Shown one piece after another: positions 1-5,931 of a stretch of DNA of 7,954 nt. The stretch spans positions 1-7,954 of the forward strand of contig JBBWZQ010000319.1 in NCBI GenBank assembly GCA_039649115.1, written 5' to 3'. The stretch is from DATEJJ01 sp039649115 (lineage in GTDB: Bacteria; Actinomycetota; Actinomycetes; Mycobacteriales; Micromonosporaceae). The position numbers were made by a program, and so were the translations under genes. The notes beneath the pieces are model-generated. The model did no database searches, was not told the origin of the DNA, and worked only from the letters and a program-made list of their open reading frames with translations. Within the stretch, counting starts at the first letter, position 1, and every line of letters begins with the position of its first letter.

Positions 1-193
1 TCCCTACTGATCGTGACGTTGCGTAACGGGAAGCCGTCGACTGTGCAGCCGTCCCTACGCGGGTCCGCCGAGAGTAGTAAGTTCGTGCCGCGCTGCGATG
101 AGAACGCCACGTTACCCACGGGATCACTGCGCCGGGACGGGCCGCCCTGGGGGCCACCGCCTGGGTGACGCGGACATCGTTTGGTGTCGTGGG
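1..193. other. Left-edge stretch, mostly non-coding; possible gene tail
   Basis: No recognisable gene lies here. One plus-strand frame is open from base 1 to a TGA at 172-174 (57 codons, no start inside the window) with roughly 78% G or C at third positions. It could therefore be the 3' end of a gene entering from the left and converging on the exporter gene. I do not recognise the residues, and an open frame of this length is common by chance in high-GC DNA. The other two plus frames close within the first 25 bases. I see no convincing terminator hairpin with a T-run. Confidence 0.2.
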
Positions 194-1618
194 TCAGTTC
201 CGCTGCCGTGCGGGTAGCAGCAGGCTGACTGCGGCGAGCGCCAGGGCGACTGCGGCCGCTAGACCGAATACAAGCTCATATCCGGAAGCCAGGGTCTCGG
301 GTAGGACGCTCGCGCTTTCGTTCGCGGCGGCCCGGGCGGCGGCCGCGGTGGCGTACACCGCGAGCGCGATCGAACCGCCGGCCTGGCTGGCGGTGTTGGC
401 CAGGCCGGCGACGACGCCGACGTCTCCCGGCGGGACGTCGGCGGTCGCCGAGGCCATGAGGGTGGGGAACACCAGGCCGATGCCGATCGCGACGAGCAAC
501 GTCGGCCCGAGCACGCCGGCACTGTAGTGACTGCTGGCATCGGCCTGCGAGAGCCAGCAGAAGCCGGTCACGAAGCATGCGCACCCGGTTAGGATGAGCG
601 GGCGGACACCGGTCCGTGGGAGCCAGCCGGCGGCGAACCGGGCGACCACGACGAACATGACCGCGGCGGGCGTCTGTCCGAGCCCGGCGTCGAGGGCGCT
701 GTACTGGAGCACGTTCTGCATGAACAGTGACGAGAAGAACCACATCGCGATGGCGATGCCACCGAACAGCAGTAGCATCCCGTTGCTGACCGCCACGCCC
801 CGGTTTTTCAGCAGCCGCAGCGGCATCATCGGCGCCGTCGCGAACCGCTTCTCCACCACCAGAAACCCCGCCAGGAGGATCACGCCGGCCAGGACCGGGA
901 CGAGTACCCGCGCAGATCCCCACGCGTGGTCGGCGGTCTGCATGACGCCGTAGATCGCCGACGCCAGTCCGGCTGCGGCAGTGACCGCGCCAAGAAGGTC
1001 CAGCGGCTCCCGCCGGCTGGCCTGCGCCGCAGTCAACGACGTCATCGCCACCGCGACCAGCACCACGCCGATCGGCACGTTGATCAGGAACACCCAGCGC
1101 CAGGAAAGCTCGGTGGTGAGCACGCCACCGGCGACCGCACCGACCATGCCCCCGACGCCGCCTGAGGCGGACCACGCGCCGAACGCCCGAGCCCGCTCGG
1201 GTCCCTCGGGGAAGCAGGCGTTGATCACAGTTAGCGTGGCCGGGGCCAGCATCGCACCACCCAGACCTTGCGCGGCGCGGGCGCCGACCAGGATCTCCGG
1301 CGTGGACGCCAGGCCGGCGGCCAGGCTCGCCAGGGAGAAGAGGCCGAGCCCGGCGACCAGCATGCGGCGGTGGCCGAACAGGTCCGCCGCACGGCCGCCC
1401 AGCAGCATGAATCCGGCGAAAGCTAGCACGTAACCGTTGACCACCCAGGCCAGCCCGGGGTCGGTGAACTTGAGATCGCGCTGCACCGACGGCAGCGCGA
1501 CGTTCACGATCGACACGTCCAGGATGACCATGAACTGGCAAGCGCATGCGAGCGCGAGAACCAGCCAGGCTGGCCCGGTGTACGGCTCGACCGACTGTTT
1601 TTCGGTACGGGTACTCAT
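194..1618 (-). CDS. MFS drug exporter, DHA2 family (14 TMS, EmrB/QacA type)
   Basis: This is an inner-membrane proton-coupled exporter of the major facilitator superfamily, probably for a toxic or lipophilic compound; the substrate cannot be read from sequence. The 474-residue product has about 14 hydrophobic segments, the usual DHA2 number and length. Visible signatures are LDVSIVNVALP at about 34-43 in helix 1, a motif A loop GGRAADLFGHRRML (74-87) between helices 2 and 3, and SWRWVFLINVPIG (172-184) before helix 6. In motif C (about 154-165) the usual Pro of GPxxGG is absent (GMVGAVAGG). ATG 1618 is chosen; an in-frame TTG at 1621 sits closer to the AAGGAG site (1628-1633, minus strand; 6 versus 9 nt), so either start is possible. 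It lies 28 bp behind the quinone reductase gene, on the same strand, so the two are probably cotranscribed from the divergent marR promoter region. Family assignment is firm. Confidence 0.93.
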   Translation of the reverse strand: MSTRTEKQSVEPYTGPAWLVLALACACQFMVILDVSIVNVALPSVQRDLKFTDPGLAWVVNGYVLAFAGFMLLGGRAADLFGHRRMLVAGLGLFSLASLAAGLASTPEILVGARAAQGLGGAMLAPATLTVINACFPEGPERARAFGAWSASGGVGGMVGAVAGGVLTTELSWRWVFLINVPIGVVLVAVAMTSLTAAQASRREPLDLLGAVTAAAGLASAIYGVMQTADHAWGSARVLVPVLAGVILLAGFLVVEKRFATAPMMPLRLLKNRGVAVSNGMLLLFGGIAIAMWFFSSLFMQNVLQYSALDAGLGQTPAAVMFVVVARFAAGWLPRTGVRPLILTGCACFVTGFCWLSQADASSHYSAGVLGPTLLVAIGIGLVFPTLMASATADVPPGDVGVVAGLANTASQAGGSIALAVYATAAAARAAANESASVLPETLASGYELVFGLAAAVALALAAVSLLLPARQRN

Positions 1619-1646
1619 CAAATTCTTCTCCTTCGCCGGCCGGCGG

Positions 1647-2273
1647 CTAGACGGCCTGGGACGCGCCTGCGACGAGGGCAGCGCCCTGCAGCCGGAGGGT
1701 GAACTGGGCTAGTCGCCGCCCCTGGTACCGAGCGGCTTCCAACGCCGCGGCGTCAGCGCCCTCGCCACCGGTCGCGACCGTGCCGTACGGGTTCCCGCCA
1801 GCGGCGTACACCGTCGCGTCGGTGAAGCCGGGCGGAATGATCACCGCGCCCCAGTGGTAGAAGACGTTGCTCAGCGCCAGAATCGTGGCCTCGCTGCCGC
1901 CGTGCCGGTTGTAGGCCGAGGTGAAGGCGGTCGCCGGCTTGTCGGCCAACACGCCCTCGCGCCACAGGCCGCCAGCTTGGTCGATGAACTGCTTGAGCTG
2001 CGCGGCCGGCGTGCCGAACCGGGTGGGCGTGCCGAACGCGAACGCGTCCGCCCAGGCCAGGTCGCCGAGCTCGGCCACGGGGACCGACGCGGTCGCGTCG
2101 GCGTGACGACGCCACAACGGGTTCTGGTCGATGGCGTCGGCGGGGGCCAGTTCGGCGGCCCGGCGCAGCCGGACCTCGGCCCCGGCCGAGTGGGCGCCCT
2201 CGGCAACGGCCTGCGCGAGGGCGTGCACCGTGCCTGTCGAGCTGTAGTAGATGACCGCGACCTTCACCGTCAT
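1647..2273 (-). CDS. WrbA-type NAD(P)H:quinone oxidoreductase (flavodoxin fold)
   Basis: This is a cytoplasmic FMN-dependent reductase of the WrbA/flavodoxin-like family. Known members reduce quinones by two electrons, avoiding reactive semiquinones. The 208-residue product has the N-terminal phosphate-binding loop YYSSTGTVHALA (9-20), the FMN loop GTPTRFG (81-87) followed by AAQLKQFIDQAGGLW, a FTSAYNRHGG segment (about 117-126) and NPYG (161-164). Length and motif order match WrbA proteins (about 200 residues). The start is ATG 2273: AAGGAG (2279-2284, minus strand) sits 5 nt upstream. An in-frame ATG at 2327 lies inside the operator palindromes and is unlikely to be used. It is the first gene of a leftward pair with the DHA2 exporter and diverges from marR, which suggests induction when MarR releases its operators. 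A 12-bp palindrome (1634-1645) lies between its stop codon and the exporter. The real substrate (quinone, nitro compound, other electrophile) is unknown. Confidence 0.92.
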   Translation of the reverse strand: MTVKVAVIYYSSTGTVHALAQAVAEGAHSAGAEVRLRRAAELAPADAIDQNPLWRRHADATASVPVAELGDLAWADAFAFGTPTRFGTPAAQLKQFIDQAGGLWREGVLADKPATAFTSAYNRHGGSEATILALSNVFYHWGAVIIPPGFTDATVYAAGGNPYGTVATGGEGADAAALEAARYQGRRLAQFTLRLQGAALVAGASQAV

Positions 2274-2291
2274 GTCGGCTCCTTGACGTGT

Positions 2292-2306
2292 GTAACATTT
2301 GGTTAC
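2292..2306. promoter_or_regulatory. Inverted repeat GTAAC-N5-GTTAC next to the operator array
   Basis: GTAAC (2292-2296) and GTTAC (2302-2306) form a perfect 5-bp inverted repeat with a 5-nt spacer, directly upstream of the quinone reductase ribosome binding site. Its right arm shares bases with the first 12-bp palindrome of the array. It may be a further weak half-site pair for the MarR protein or a separate element. It could also arise simply because the arms share TTAC/GTAA with the neighbouring palindrome. Confidence 0.35.
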
Positions 2307-2346
2307 GCGCGTAATGGTTATGCGCATAATCTTATGCGCATAACCA
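2301..2346. promoter_or_regulatory. Three tandem 12-bp palindromes: probable MarR operators of a divergent promoter region
   Basis: Three perfect 12-bp palindromes lie in a row: TTACGCGCGTAA (2303-2314), TTATGCGCATAA (2318-2329) and TTATGCGCATAA (2332-2343). Starts are 15 and 14 bp apart. The second and third, with their flanks, also form a 15-2-15 inverted repeat spanning 2315-2346, and each copy is preceded by GG. MarR-family dimers bind palindromes of this size, often in the gap between their own gene and a divergent target, so these are very likely operators for the adjacent marR product (inference). Bound dimers would cover most of the gap between the two ribosome binding sites and could block both promoters. 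I could not place -35/-10 boxes with confidence; CATAAT at 2325-2330 is a possible rightward -10 and lies within a palindrome. Confidence 0.8.
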
Positions 2347-2368
2347 ATGCCGTTGTCAAGGAGTGCCC

Positions 2369-2809
2369 ATGGATCTCGAGTACGCCGGTGCTCTCAACCA
2401 GGCGATCCGCCTGCTCAGCCTGCGTCACCGTGCCCGGGCGGCACAGCTGCTCGCCCCGCTCGGCCTGCACGCTGGTCAAGAGGCTCTGCTGTTGGAACTC
2501 GACCGGACCGGCCCTCGCATCCAGGCACAGCTCAGCGAGGCGCTCGGCTGCGAACCACCCAGCGTCACGCTGATGACCCGCAAGTTGGAGGCCTCCGGCC
2601 ATATCAAGCGCACACCCGACCCCGCCGACAAGCGCGCCACCGTCGTCGCGCTGACCGACGGCGGAAAGGCGCTGGTCGAGCAGATCCGGCAGCTCTGGCT
2701 CACCCTCGCGGAGGAGACGATCCGCGGCCTACCCGCCGACACGTTGGGGCAACTGCCCGGCATCCTGCACACCATGTCCACCAACGTCAGCGGCAAGCCA
2801 CCCGCTTGA
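2369..2809 (+). CDS. MarR-family transcriptional regulator
   Basis: This is a dimeric winged-helix DNA-binding protein that probably represses itself and the divergent reductase-exporter pair, and releases DNA on binding a ligand or after thiol oxidation. The 146-residue product has the usual MarR length and layout: N-terminal dimerisation helix, helix-turn-helix IQAQLSEALGCEPPSVTLMT (51-70), then MTRKLEASGHIKR and the wing DPADKRATVVALTDGG (84-99), then a C-terminal dimerisation helix. It has one cysteine, Cys61, at the turn before the recognition helix. The start is ATG 2369 with AAGGAG (2358-2363) 5 nt upstream; an in-frame GTG at 2363 overlaps that site and is rejected. The divergent layout and the palindromes upstream support autoregulation. 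Family is certain; ligand and mechanism are not determined. Confidence 0.93.
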   Translation: MDLEYAGALNQAIRLLSLRHRARAAQLLAPLGLHAGQEALLLELDRTGPRIQAQLSEALGCEPPSVTLMTRKLEASGHIKRTPDPADKRATVVALTDGGKALVEQIRQLWLTLAEETIRGLPADTLGQLPGILHTMSTNVSGKPPA

Positions 2810-3145
2810 TCCCATACCGGCCGTGCGCGTTACGTCACATGACCTGGTCGCGGCGTGCCACGCGGAACCTTCGGTGCACCGAGGTCGGCGCCTGGCGCAA
2901 GCCATCACCGTAAAGCGCTCCTGGACCACGATCCGATATACGGATCTGCCGCTGATCGAGCGCGGCGTGGCGGTGTTCTTGGCGGGTTGCGCTGATTACT
3001 CACTGTCACGACCGAGGTAATGGTCATGCACCCGGTGAGAGTAAGGTTCCTCCATCGCAGCCGCTCGACGCACCGAATCCGCCAACCTCGACGAGAATCC
3101 GCGCCGTCCCGTCTCATAGCACCTGTCGAGGCCCAGTCCACGGGT
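2810..3145. other. Gene-free stretch between marR and the IS remnant
   Basis: No ORF here looks like a real gene on either strand: the open frames are short and give no recognisable protein. Two palindromes stand out. TCGGTGCACCGA (2871-2882) is a perfect 12-bp palindrome, and GATCCG-ATATA-CGGATC (2930-2946) has 6-bp arms around a 5-nt A/T spacer. Either could be a regulator site or chance. I find no stem followed by a T-run to act as a terminator for marR. The stretch may be decayed sequence linked to the adjacent transposon remnant. Confidence 0.5.
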
Positions 3146-3176
3146 GGGTCGCGTCCCACATGTGGTGTAAATGACG
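3146..3176. repeat. Probable terminal inverted repeat (right end) of the IS256-family remnant
   Basis: Just past the transposase stop codon lies GGGTCGCGTCCC followed by CACATGTGGTGTAAATGACG, with CCACATGTGG palindromic at 3156-3165. A G+C-rich GGTCGCGTCC block joined to GTGTAAATG resembles, from memory, the termini of Mutator/IS256-type elements in actinomycetes. Position is also right, about 30-60 bp beyond the transposase end. I found no matching left terminus in the window, so the exact boundary and any target duplication are unproven. Confidence 0.4.
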
Positions 3177-3204
3177 ACGTCCGTGGGCGCTCTCGTTGAG
3201 CATG

Positions 3205-3672
3205 TTATGCCGCGGCTACGACGGTTTCCGGTGCGGTACTCGGGGTGGCGTTGGCGTGTTGCGGGGCGTGTCGTCGGCGGGATGCGGTGGGCCGGTCGAG
3301 GAGCTGGTGGCGCAGGTCCTGCAGCAGCCGCAGCCCGGCCGAGGTCATGGTGAACCCGCGCCAGCCGGCCGACGCGCGGTCCAGCACCGCCCAGACCAGC
3401 GATAGGCAGCTGGTCTCGCCGGGGAACCGGCCGATCACCTTGGTCCGCCGGCGGGTCTCGCCGAAGCTGCGCTCGATGATGTTGGAGTGCCGGATCCGGG
3501 GCCAGTGCTCGCGCGGGAACCGCAGGTACGCAGTCAGCGCGGTGCGGTCATCGAGCAGGCAGCGCACCGCGGCCGGGAACCGCTTGCCGTACCGGGCGGC
3601 GAAGTCGTCGATGCGCTTCTGGACGTGGTCGACGGCGGTCTGCCCGGTGTCGATCTCGTCGTGCCGGAGGGG
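3205..3672 (-). pseudogene. IS256-family (Mutator-type) transposase, C-terminal remnant
   Basis: The minus-strand frame ending at the TAA at 3205-3207 encodes the C-terminal region of a Mutator-type DDE transposase. Recognisable, in order, are VQKRIDDFAARYGKRFPAAV, CLLDDRTALTAYLRFP, RIRHSNIIERSFGETRRR, KVIGRFPGETSCLSLVWAVL and GWRGFTMTSAGLRLLQDLRH. The Glu in the HSNIIERSFGE segment is probably the third catalytic acid. Only about 155 residues match the family, whose members usually run to about 400. Upstream of about 3672 the frame stays open to 3834, but those residues (rich in Pro, Arg, Cys) do not resemble a transposase, and no aspartate-bearing N-terminal part is seen. It is therefore truncated and inactive. 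A neighbouring frame (about 3700-3745) reads MPTLWREVFRRPDP and could be a frameshifted scrap of the same gene, but this is weak. The homology boundary is approximate. Confidence 0.85.
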
Positions 3673-3794
3673 ATCGACCCGGGTCAGGCCGCCGGAAGAC
3701 CTCGCGCCACAGGGTTGGCATCGAGCTGGCAGGGGGACGACGCACCGAACGGCCTCGTATCGGGGAAACGGACCAGGGAATCCTGCCGCAGTGT

Positions 3795-3813
3795 CGGGAC
3801 GGACGCTGTCCCG
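3795..3813. other. Hairpin-forming repeat downstream of the sigma factor gene
   Basis: CGGGAC (3795-3800) and GTCCCG (3808-3813) form a 6-bp stem with a 7-nt loop, about 90 nt past the sigma gene stop. A flanking TGTC/GACA pair could lengthen the stem across a bulge. ACGGACGC occurs at 3799-3806 and again at 3822-3829. With no T-run, a classical intrinsic terminator is doubtful, but T-poor hairpins may still act as terminators or mRNA 3' ends in actinomycetes. Confidence 0.3.
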
Positions 3814-3899
3814 CGTGACAAACGGACGCGCCACCCTTTCGGCGGTGCCACGCAGCTCGGGCAGGCGGTCAGTTCGAGCTACCGCCGCCCGCCTGGGAA

Positions 3900-4805
3900 T
3901 CAGTCGGGCAGGCTCCGCGGGGGTGCGAGGCCGAACCCGGAGAGGTCGATCCGGCCGAGCCGTGCCGGATCCGCGATTCCGTCGATCGCCACGATGGCGG
4001 CGTCGCGGACGGTGAAGCCGATGACGGCGACGGCGCGGTTGCGCGAGCTGACGACCGCGCCGGCGGCGCCGTTGACCAGTGCGGGATGCACCGTGGCGCC
4101 GGGCCGGAGGAAGGTCAGGACCCGGTGCGCCACGGCAGCCGCGCCGCGGATCCGGAAAGCCCGAGCGGCGACGCCCCCGCCATCGGAGCGCAGTAGGACG
4201 TCGGGTGCGAGGAGCGCCACGAGCGCGTCGAAGTCGCCGTTGCGCGCCGCGTCGTAGAACGCCCTGACGGCCTCGTACTGTCTGACCGGATCGGCATCGG
4301 CCGGTGGCCCGCCGGTCCGGATCCGGGCGCGGGCGCGGGCCGCCAGCTGCTTGGTCGCCTTCGTCGATCTGCCCAGTACCGCGGCGATCTCGTCGATGGG
4401 TACCGCGAAGATGTCGTGGAGCACGAAGGCGAGCCGCTGAGCCGGTGGCAGGGTCTCCAGGACGACGTGCAGCGCCAGCCCGACCGACTCGGCGACCAAC
4501 GCCTCCTGCTCGGGCGTCGTGCGCTCCAGCGGCGTGACGACGGGATCAGGGATGTGAAAGTCCAGCAGCTGCTCCCGGCGCGAGGCACGCGTGCGCAGCA
4601 TGTCCAGACAGATGCGACCGGTCACCGTGGTCAGCCACCCGCGGAGGTTCGCCACGTCGGTGATGTCGGTGCGGCTGAGTCGCAGCCACGTCTCCTGGAC
4701 CGCGTCGTCCGCCTCCTCCAGCGAACCCAGCATCCGGTAGGCCACGGATCGCAGGTGCCCGCGGTGCTCGGTGAACCGCTCCGCCAGCCGGTCCTGTTCG
4801 GCCAT
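3900..4805 (-). CDS. ECF sigma factor with fused C-terminal SnoaL-like domain (SigJ/ECF41-type)
   Basis: This is an alternative RNA polymerase sigma factor of the extracytoplasmic-function group. The 301-residue product has region 2 at about 8-75 (HRGHLRSVAYRMLGS, EEADDAVQETWLRL, LRGWLTTVTGRICLDMLR), region 4 at about 108-162 (LETLPPAQRLAFVLHDIF, PIDEIAAVLGRSTKATKQLA) and a SnoaL-like extension at about 175-285. In the ECF41 and related groups this extension replaces a separate anti-sigma factor and tunes activity. Family motifs are partly divergent: the linker reads HIPDP (84-88) where WLPEP is usual, DGGG (208-211) is followed by V rather than K/R, and DPARL (279-283) stands where NPDKL is usual. 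The start is ATG 4805, with GGAGG (4810-4814, minus strand) 4 nt upstream. ECF41-type genes usually neighbour a carboxymuconolactone decarboxylase, oxidoreductase or epimerase gene; none is seen here, and an IS remnant lies downstream instead. It diverges from the ABC exporter operon. Subgroup assignment is less sure than the family. Confidence 0.92.
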   Translation of the reverse strand: MAEQDRLAERFTEHRGHLRSVAYRMLGSLEEADDAVQETWLRLSRTDITDVANLRGWLTTVTGRICLDMLRTRASRREQLLDFHIPDPVVTPLERTTPEQEALVAESVGLALHVVLETLPPAQRLAFVLHDIFAVPIDEIAAVLGRSTKATKQLAARARARIRTGGPPADADPVRQYEAVRAFYDAARNGDFDALVALLAPDVLLRSDGGGVAARAFRIRGAAAVAHRVLTFLRPGATVHPALVNGAAGAVVSSRNRAVAVIGFTVRDAAIVAIDGIADPARLGRIDLSGFGLAPPRSLPD

Positions 4806-4870
4806 GACGCCTCCAGTCGCTCTCTGCTTGCTCTCTGCCCTACGGCTATGACGAAGCCGAGGCGCCGCAC

Positions 4871-4887
4871 GTAACGCATGGCGTTAC
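4871..4887. promoter_or_regulatory. TetR-type operator candidate, GTAACGC-ATG-GCGTTAC
   Basis: This is a perfect 7-bp inverted repeat around a 3-nt spacer (17 bp in all) in the gap between the divergent sigma factor and ABC exporter genes. Size, symmetry and the GTAACG/CGTTAC arms are typical of TetR-family operators, which commonly control DrrAB-type exporters. It lies 60 bp upstream of the exporter's likely GTG start and about 65 bp upstream of the sigma gene start, so one bound regulator could affect either or both. No tetR gene is in the window; the regulator would have to be encoded elsewhere. Confidence 0.65.
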
Positions 4888-4932
4888 CTTCGGCCGCCGC
4901 GATCCGTCATGACACTGACCGCCGATACGAGT

Positions 4933-4941
4933 GGAAGGGAG
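4933..4941 (+). promoter_or_regulatory. Ribosome binding site fixing the exporter ATPase start
   Basis: GGAAGGGAG lies 6 nt before GTG 4948. The earlier in-frame ATG at 4909 has no Shine-Dalgarno sequence upstream (only C-rich CGGCCGCCGCGATCCGTC) and lies only 22 nt beyond the operator. This favours GTG 4948 as the real start. Confidence 0.7.
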
Positions 4942-4947
4942 TCCGGC

Positions 4948-5931
4948 GTGGTCCACCCGAGCATGGAGGCCCCCATCATCGAGGCCGAGGGGCTGGTGCG
5001 GCGCTTCGGCAAGGTACGCGCGCTGGACGGGTTGGACCTGGTGGCCCGCGCGGGCCAGGTGACCGCGGTACTGGGACCCAACGGCGCCGGAAAGACCACA
5101 TTCGTGCGTACCGTCGCCACCCTGGCCAAACCGGACCGCGGGCGGCTGCGCGTCGCCGGCATCGACGTCGCCCGCCACCCCGAACGGGTGCGGCGGTTGA
5201 TCGGTCTGGCCGGGCAGTACGCCGCGGTCGAGCCGACGATGACCGGGCGGGAGAACGTGCGCATGATCGCCCGGCTGTACGGGCAGACCCGGCACGAGGC
5301 GGCCGCCACCACCGCGGCGGTGCTGTCCCAACTCGGGCTGGACGAGGTGGCCGACCGGCCGGTCAAGACGTACTCGGGCGGACTGCGCCGCCGCCTCGAT
5401 CTCGGGGCCAGCCTGGTGGGATCGCCCCGGCTGCTGGTGCTCGACGAGCCAACCAGCGGGTTGGACCCGGGTAGCCGAAGCCAGCTGTGGGTGGCCATCC
5501 GCGCCCTGGTGGCCGCGGGCACCGATGTGCTGCTGACCACCCAGTACCTGGACGAGGCCGACCAGCTCGCCCACCAGGTAGCGATCATCGACCAGGGCCG
5601 GGTCATCGCCCACGGCACCCCTGCCGAGCTGAAGAACCTCGCGGGCAGGGATGTCATCGAGGTTCGCGCGCACCGCGCCGCCGACCTGCCCGCACTCGGC
5701 GAGGCGCTGGCCCGGGCGCTGGGACCGATGAGTAGCGACCAGCCGCGGCTCGACCCGGCCAGCACCCGCATCGCGGTGCCGGTCCGCGACGGCCGGGCGG
5801 CCCTCACCGCGGCCGCGGCGGCGGTCACCGGCCTCGACGTCGATATCGACGATCTGGGGCTGCGCCGTCCCACCCTCGACGAGGTGTTCCTCACCCTCAC
5901 CGGCGACCGGACCGACAGGAGAAACCCGTGA
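4948..5931 (+). CDS. ABC exporter ATP-binding subunit, DrrA-like
   Basis: This is the cytoplasmic ATPase that powers the membrane subunit encoded just downstream. The closest known type is DrrA of the daunorubicin exporter (DrrAB), and most relatives export drugs, antibiotics or lipids; the substrate here is unknown. The 327-residue product has Walker A GPNGAGKT (43-50), Q-loop Gln90 in AGQYAAVEPTMTGREN, signature YSGGLRRRLDLG (142-153), Walker B LLVLDEP with catalytic Glu167, D-loop SGLDP (170-174) and TTQYLDEAD (197-205), where Gln199 replaces the switch histidine, a known habit of the DrrA group. The C-terminal regulatory tail ends in PTLDEVFLTLTG (308-319), also DrrA-like. Length is normal. 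All catalytic motifs are intact, so it is probably active. The start is GTG 4948, by its ribosome binding site; ATG 4909 would add 13 residues. Its stop overlaps the permease start in GTGA, showing translational coupling. The 17-bp inverted repeat at 4871-4887 upstream suggests TetR-type control. Confidence 0.94.
   Translation: MVHPSMEAPIIEAEGLVRRFGKVRALDGLDLVARAGQVTAVLGPNGAGKTTFVRTVATLAKPDRGRLRVAGIDVARHPERVRRLIGLAGQYAAVEPTMTGRENVRMIARLYGQTRHEAAATTAAVLSQLGLDEVADRPVKTYSGGLRRRLDLGASLVGSPRLLVLDEPTSGLDPGSRSQLWVAIRALVAAGTDVLLTTQYLDEADQLAHQVAIIDQGRVIAHGTPAELKNLAGRDVIEVRAHRAADLPALGEALARALGPMSSDQPRLDPASTRIAVPVRDGRAALTAAAAAVTGLDVDIDDLGLRRPTLDEVFLTLTGDRTDRRNP

Noticed and set aside
276..1547. 423-codon frame overlapping the DHA2 exporter on the same strand
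   Set aside because: It is an out-of-frame reading of the exporter gene, very rich in Arg and Gly, with no membrane segments or motifs.
2274..2327. N-terminal extension of the quinone reductase starting at ATG 2327
   Set aside because: The extension would be encoded by the operator palindromes and has no ribosome binding site, whereas ATG 2273 has AAGGAG 5 nt upstream and begins the flavodoxin fold directly.
2315..2346. Transcription terminator reading of the 15-2-15 inverted repeat
   Set aside because: It lies between divergent gene starts, has no T-run, and each arm is itself a palindrome, which fits protein operators and not a terminator.
3004..3025. Possible ECF41-type promoter (TGTCACG followed by GGTC)
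   Set aside because: The spacer is only 11 bp where about 16 is expected, the -10 is GGTC rather than CGTC, and no gene follows.
3673..3834. N-terminal part of the frame containing the transposase remnant
   Set aside because: The residues are Pro/Arg/Cys-rich and do not resemble a Mutator transposase. The frame is open by chance beyond the deletion junction.
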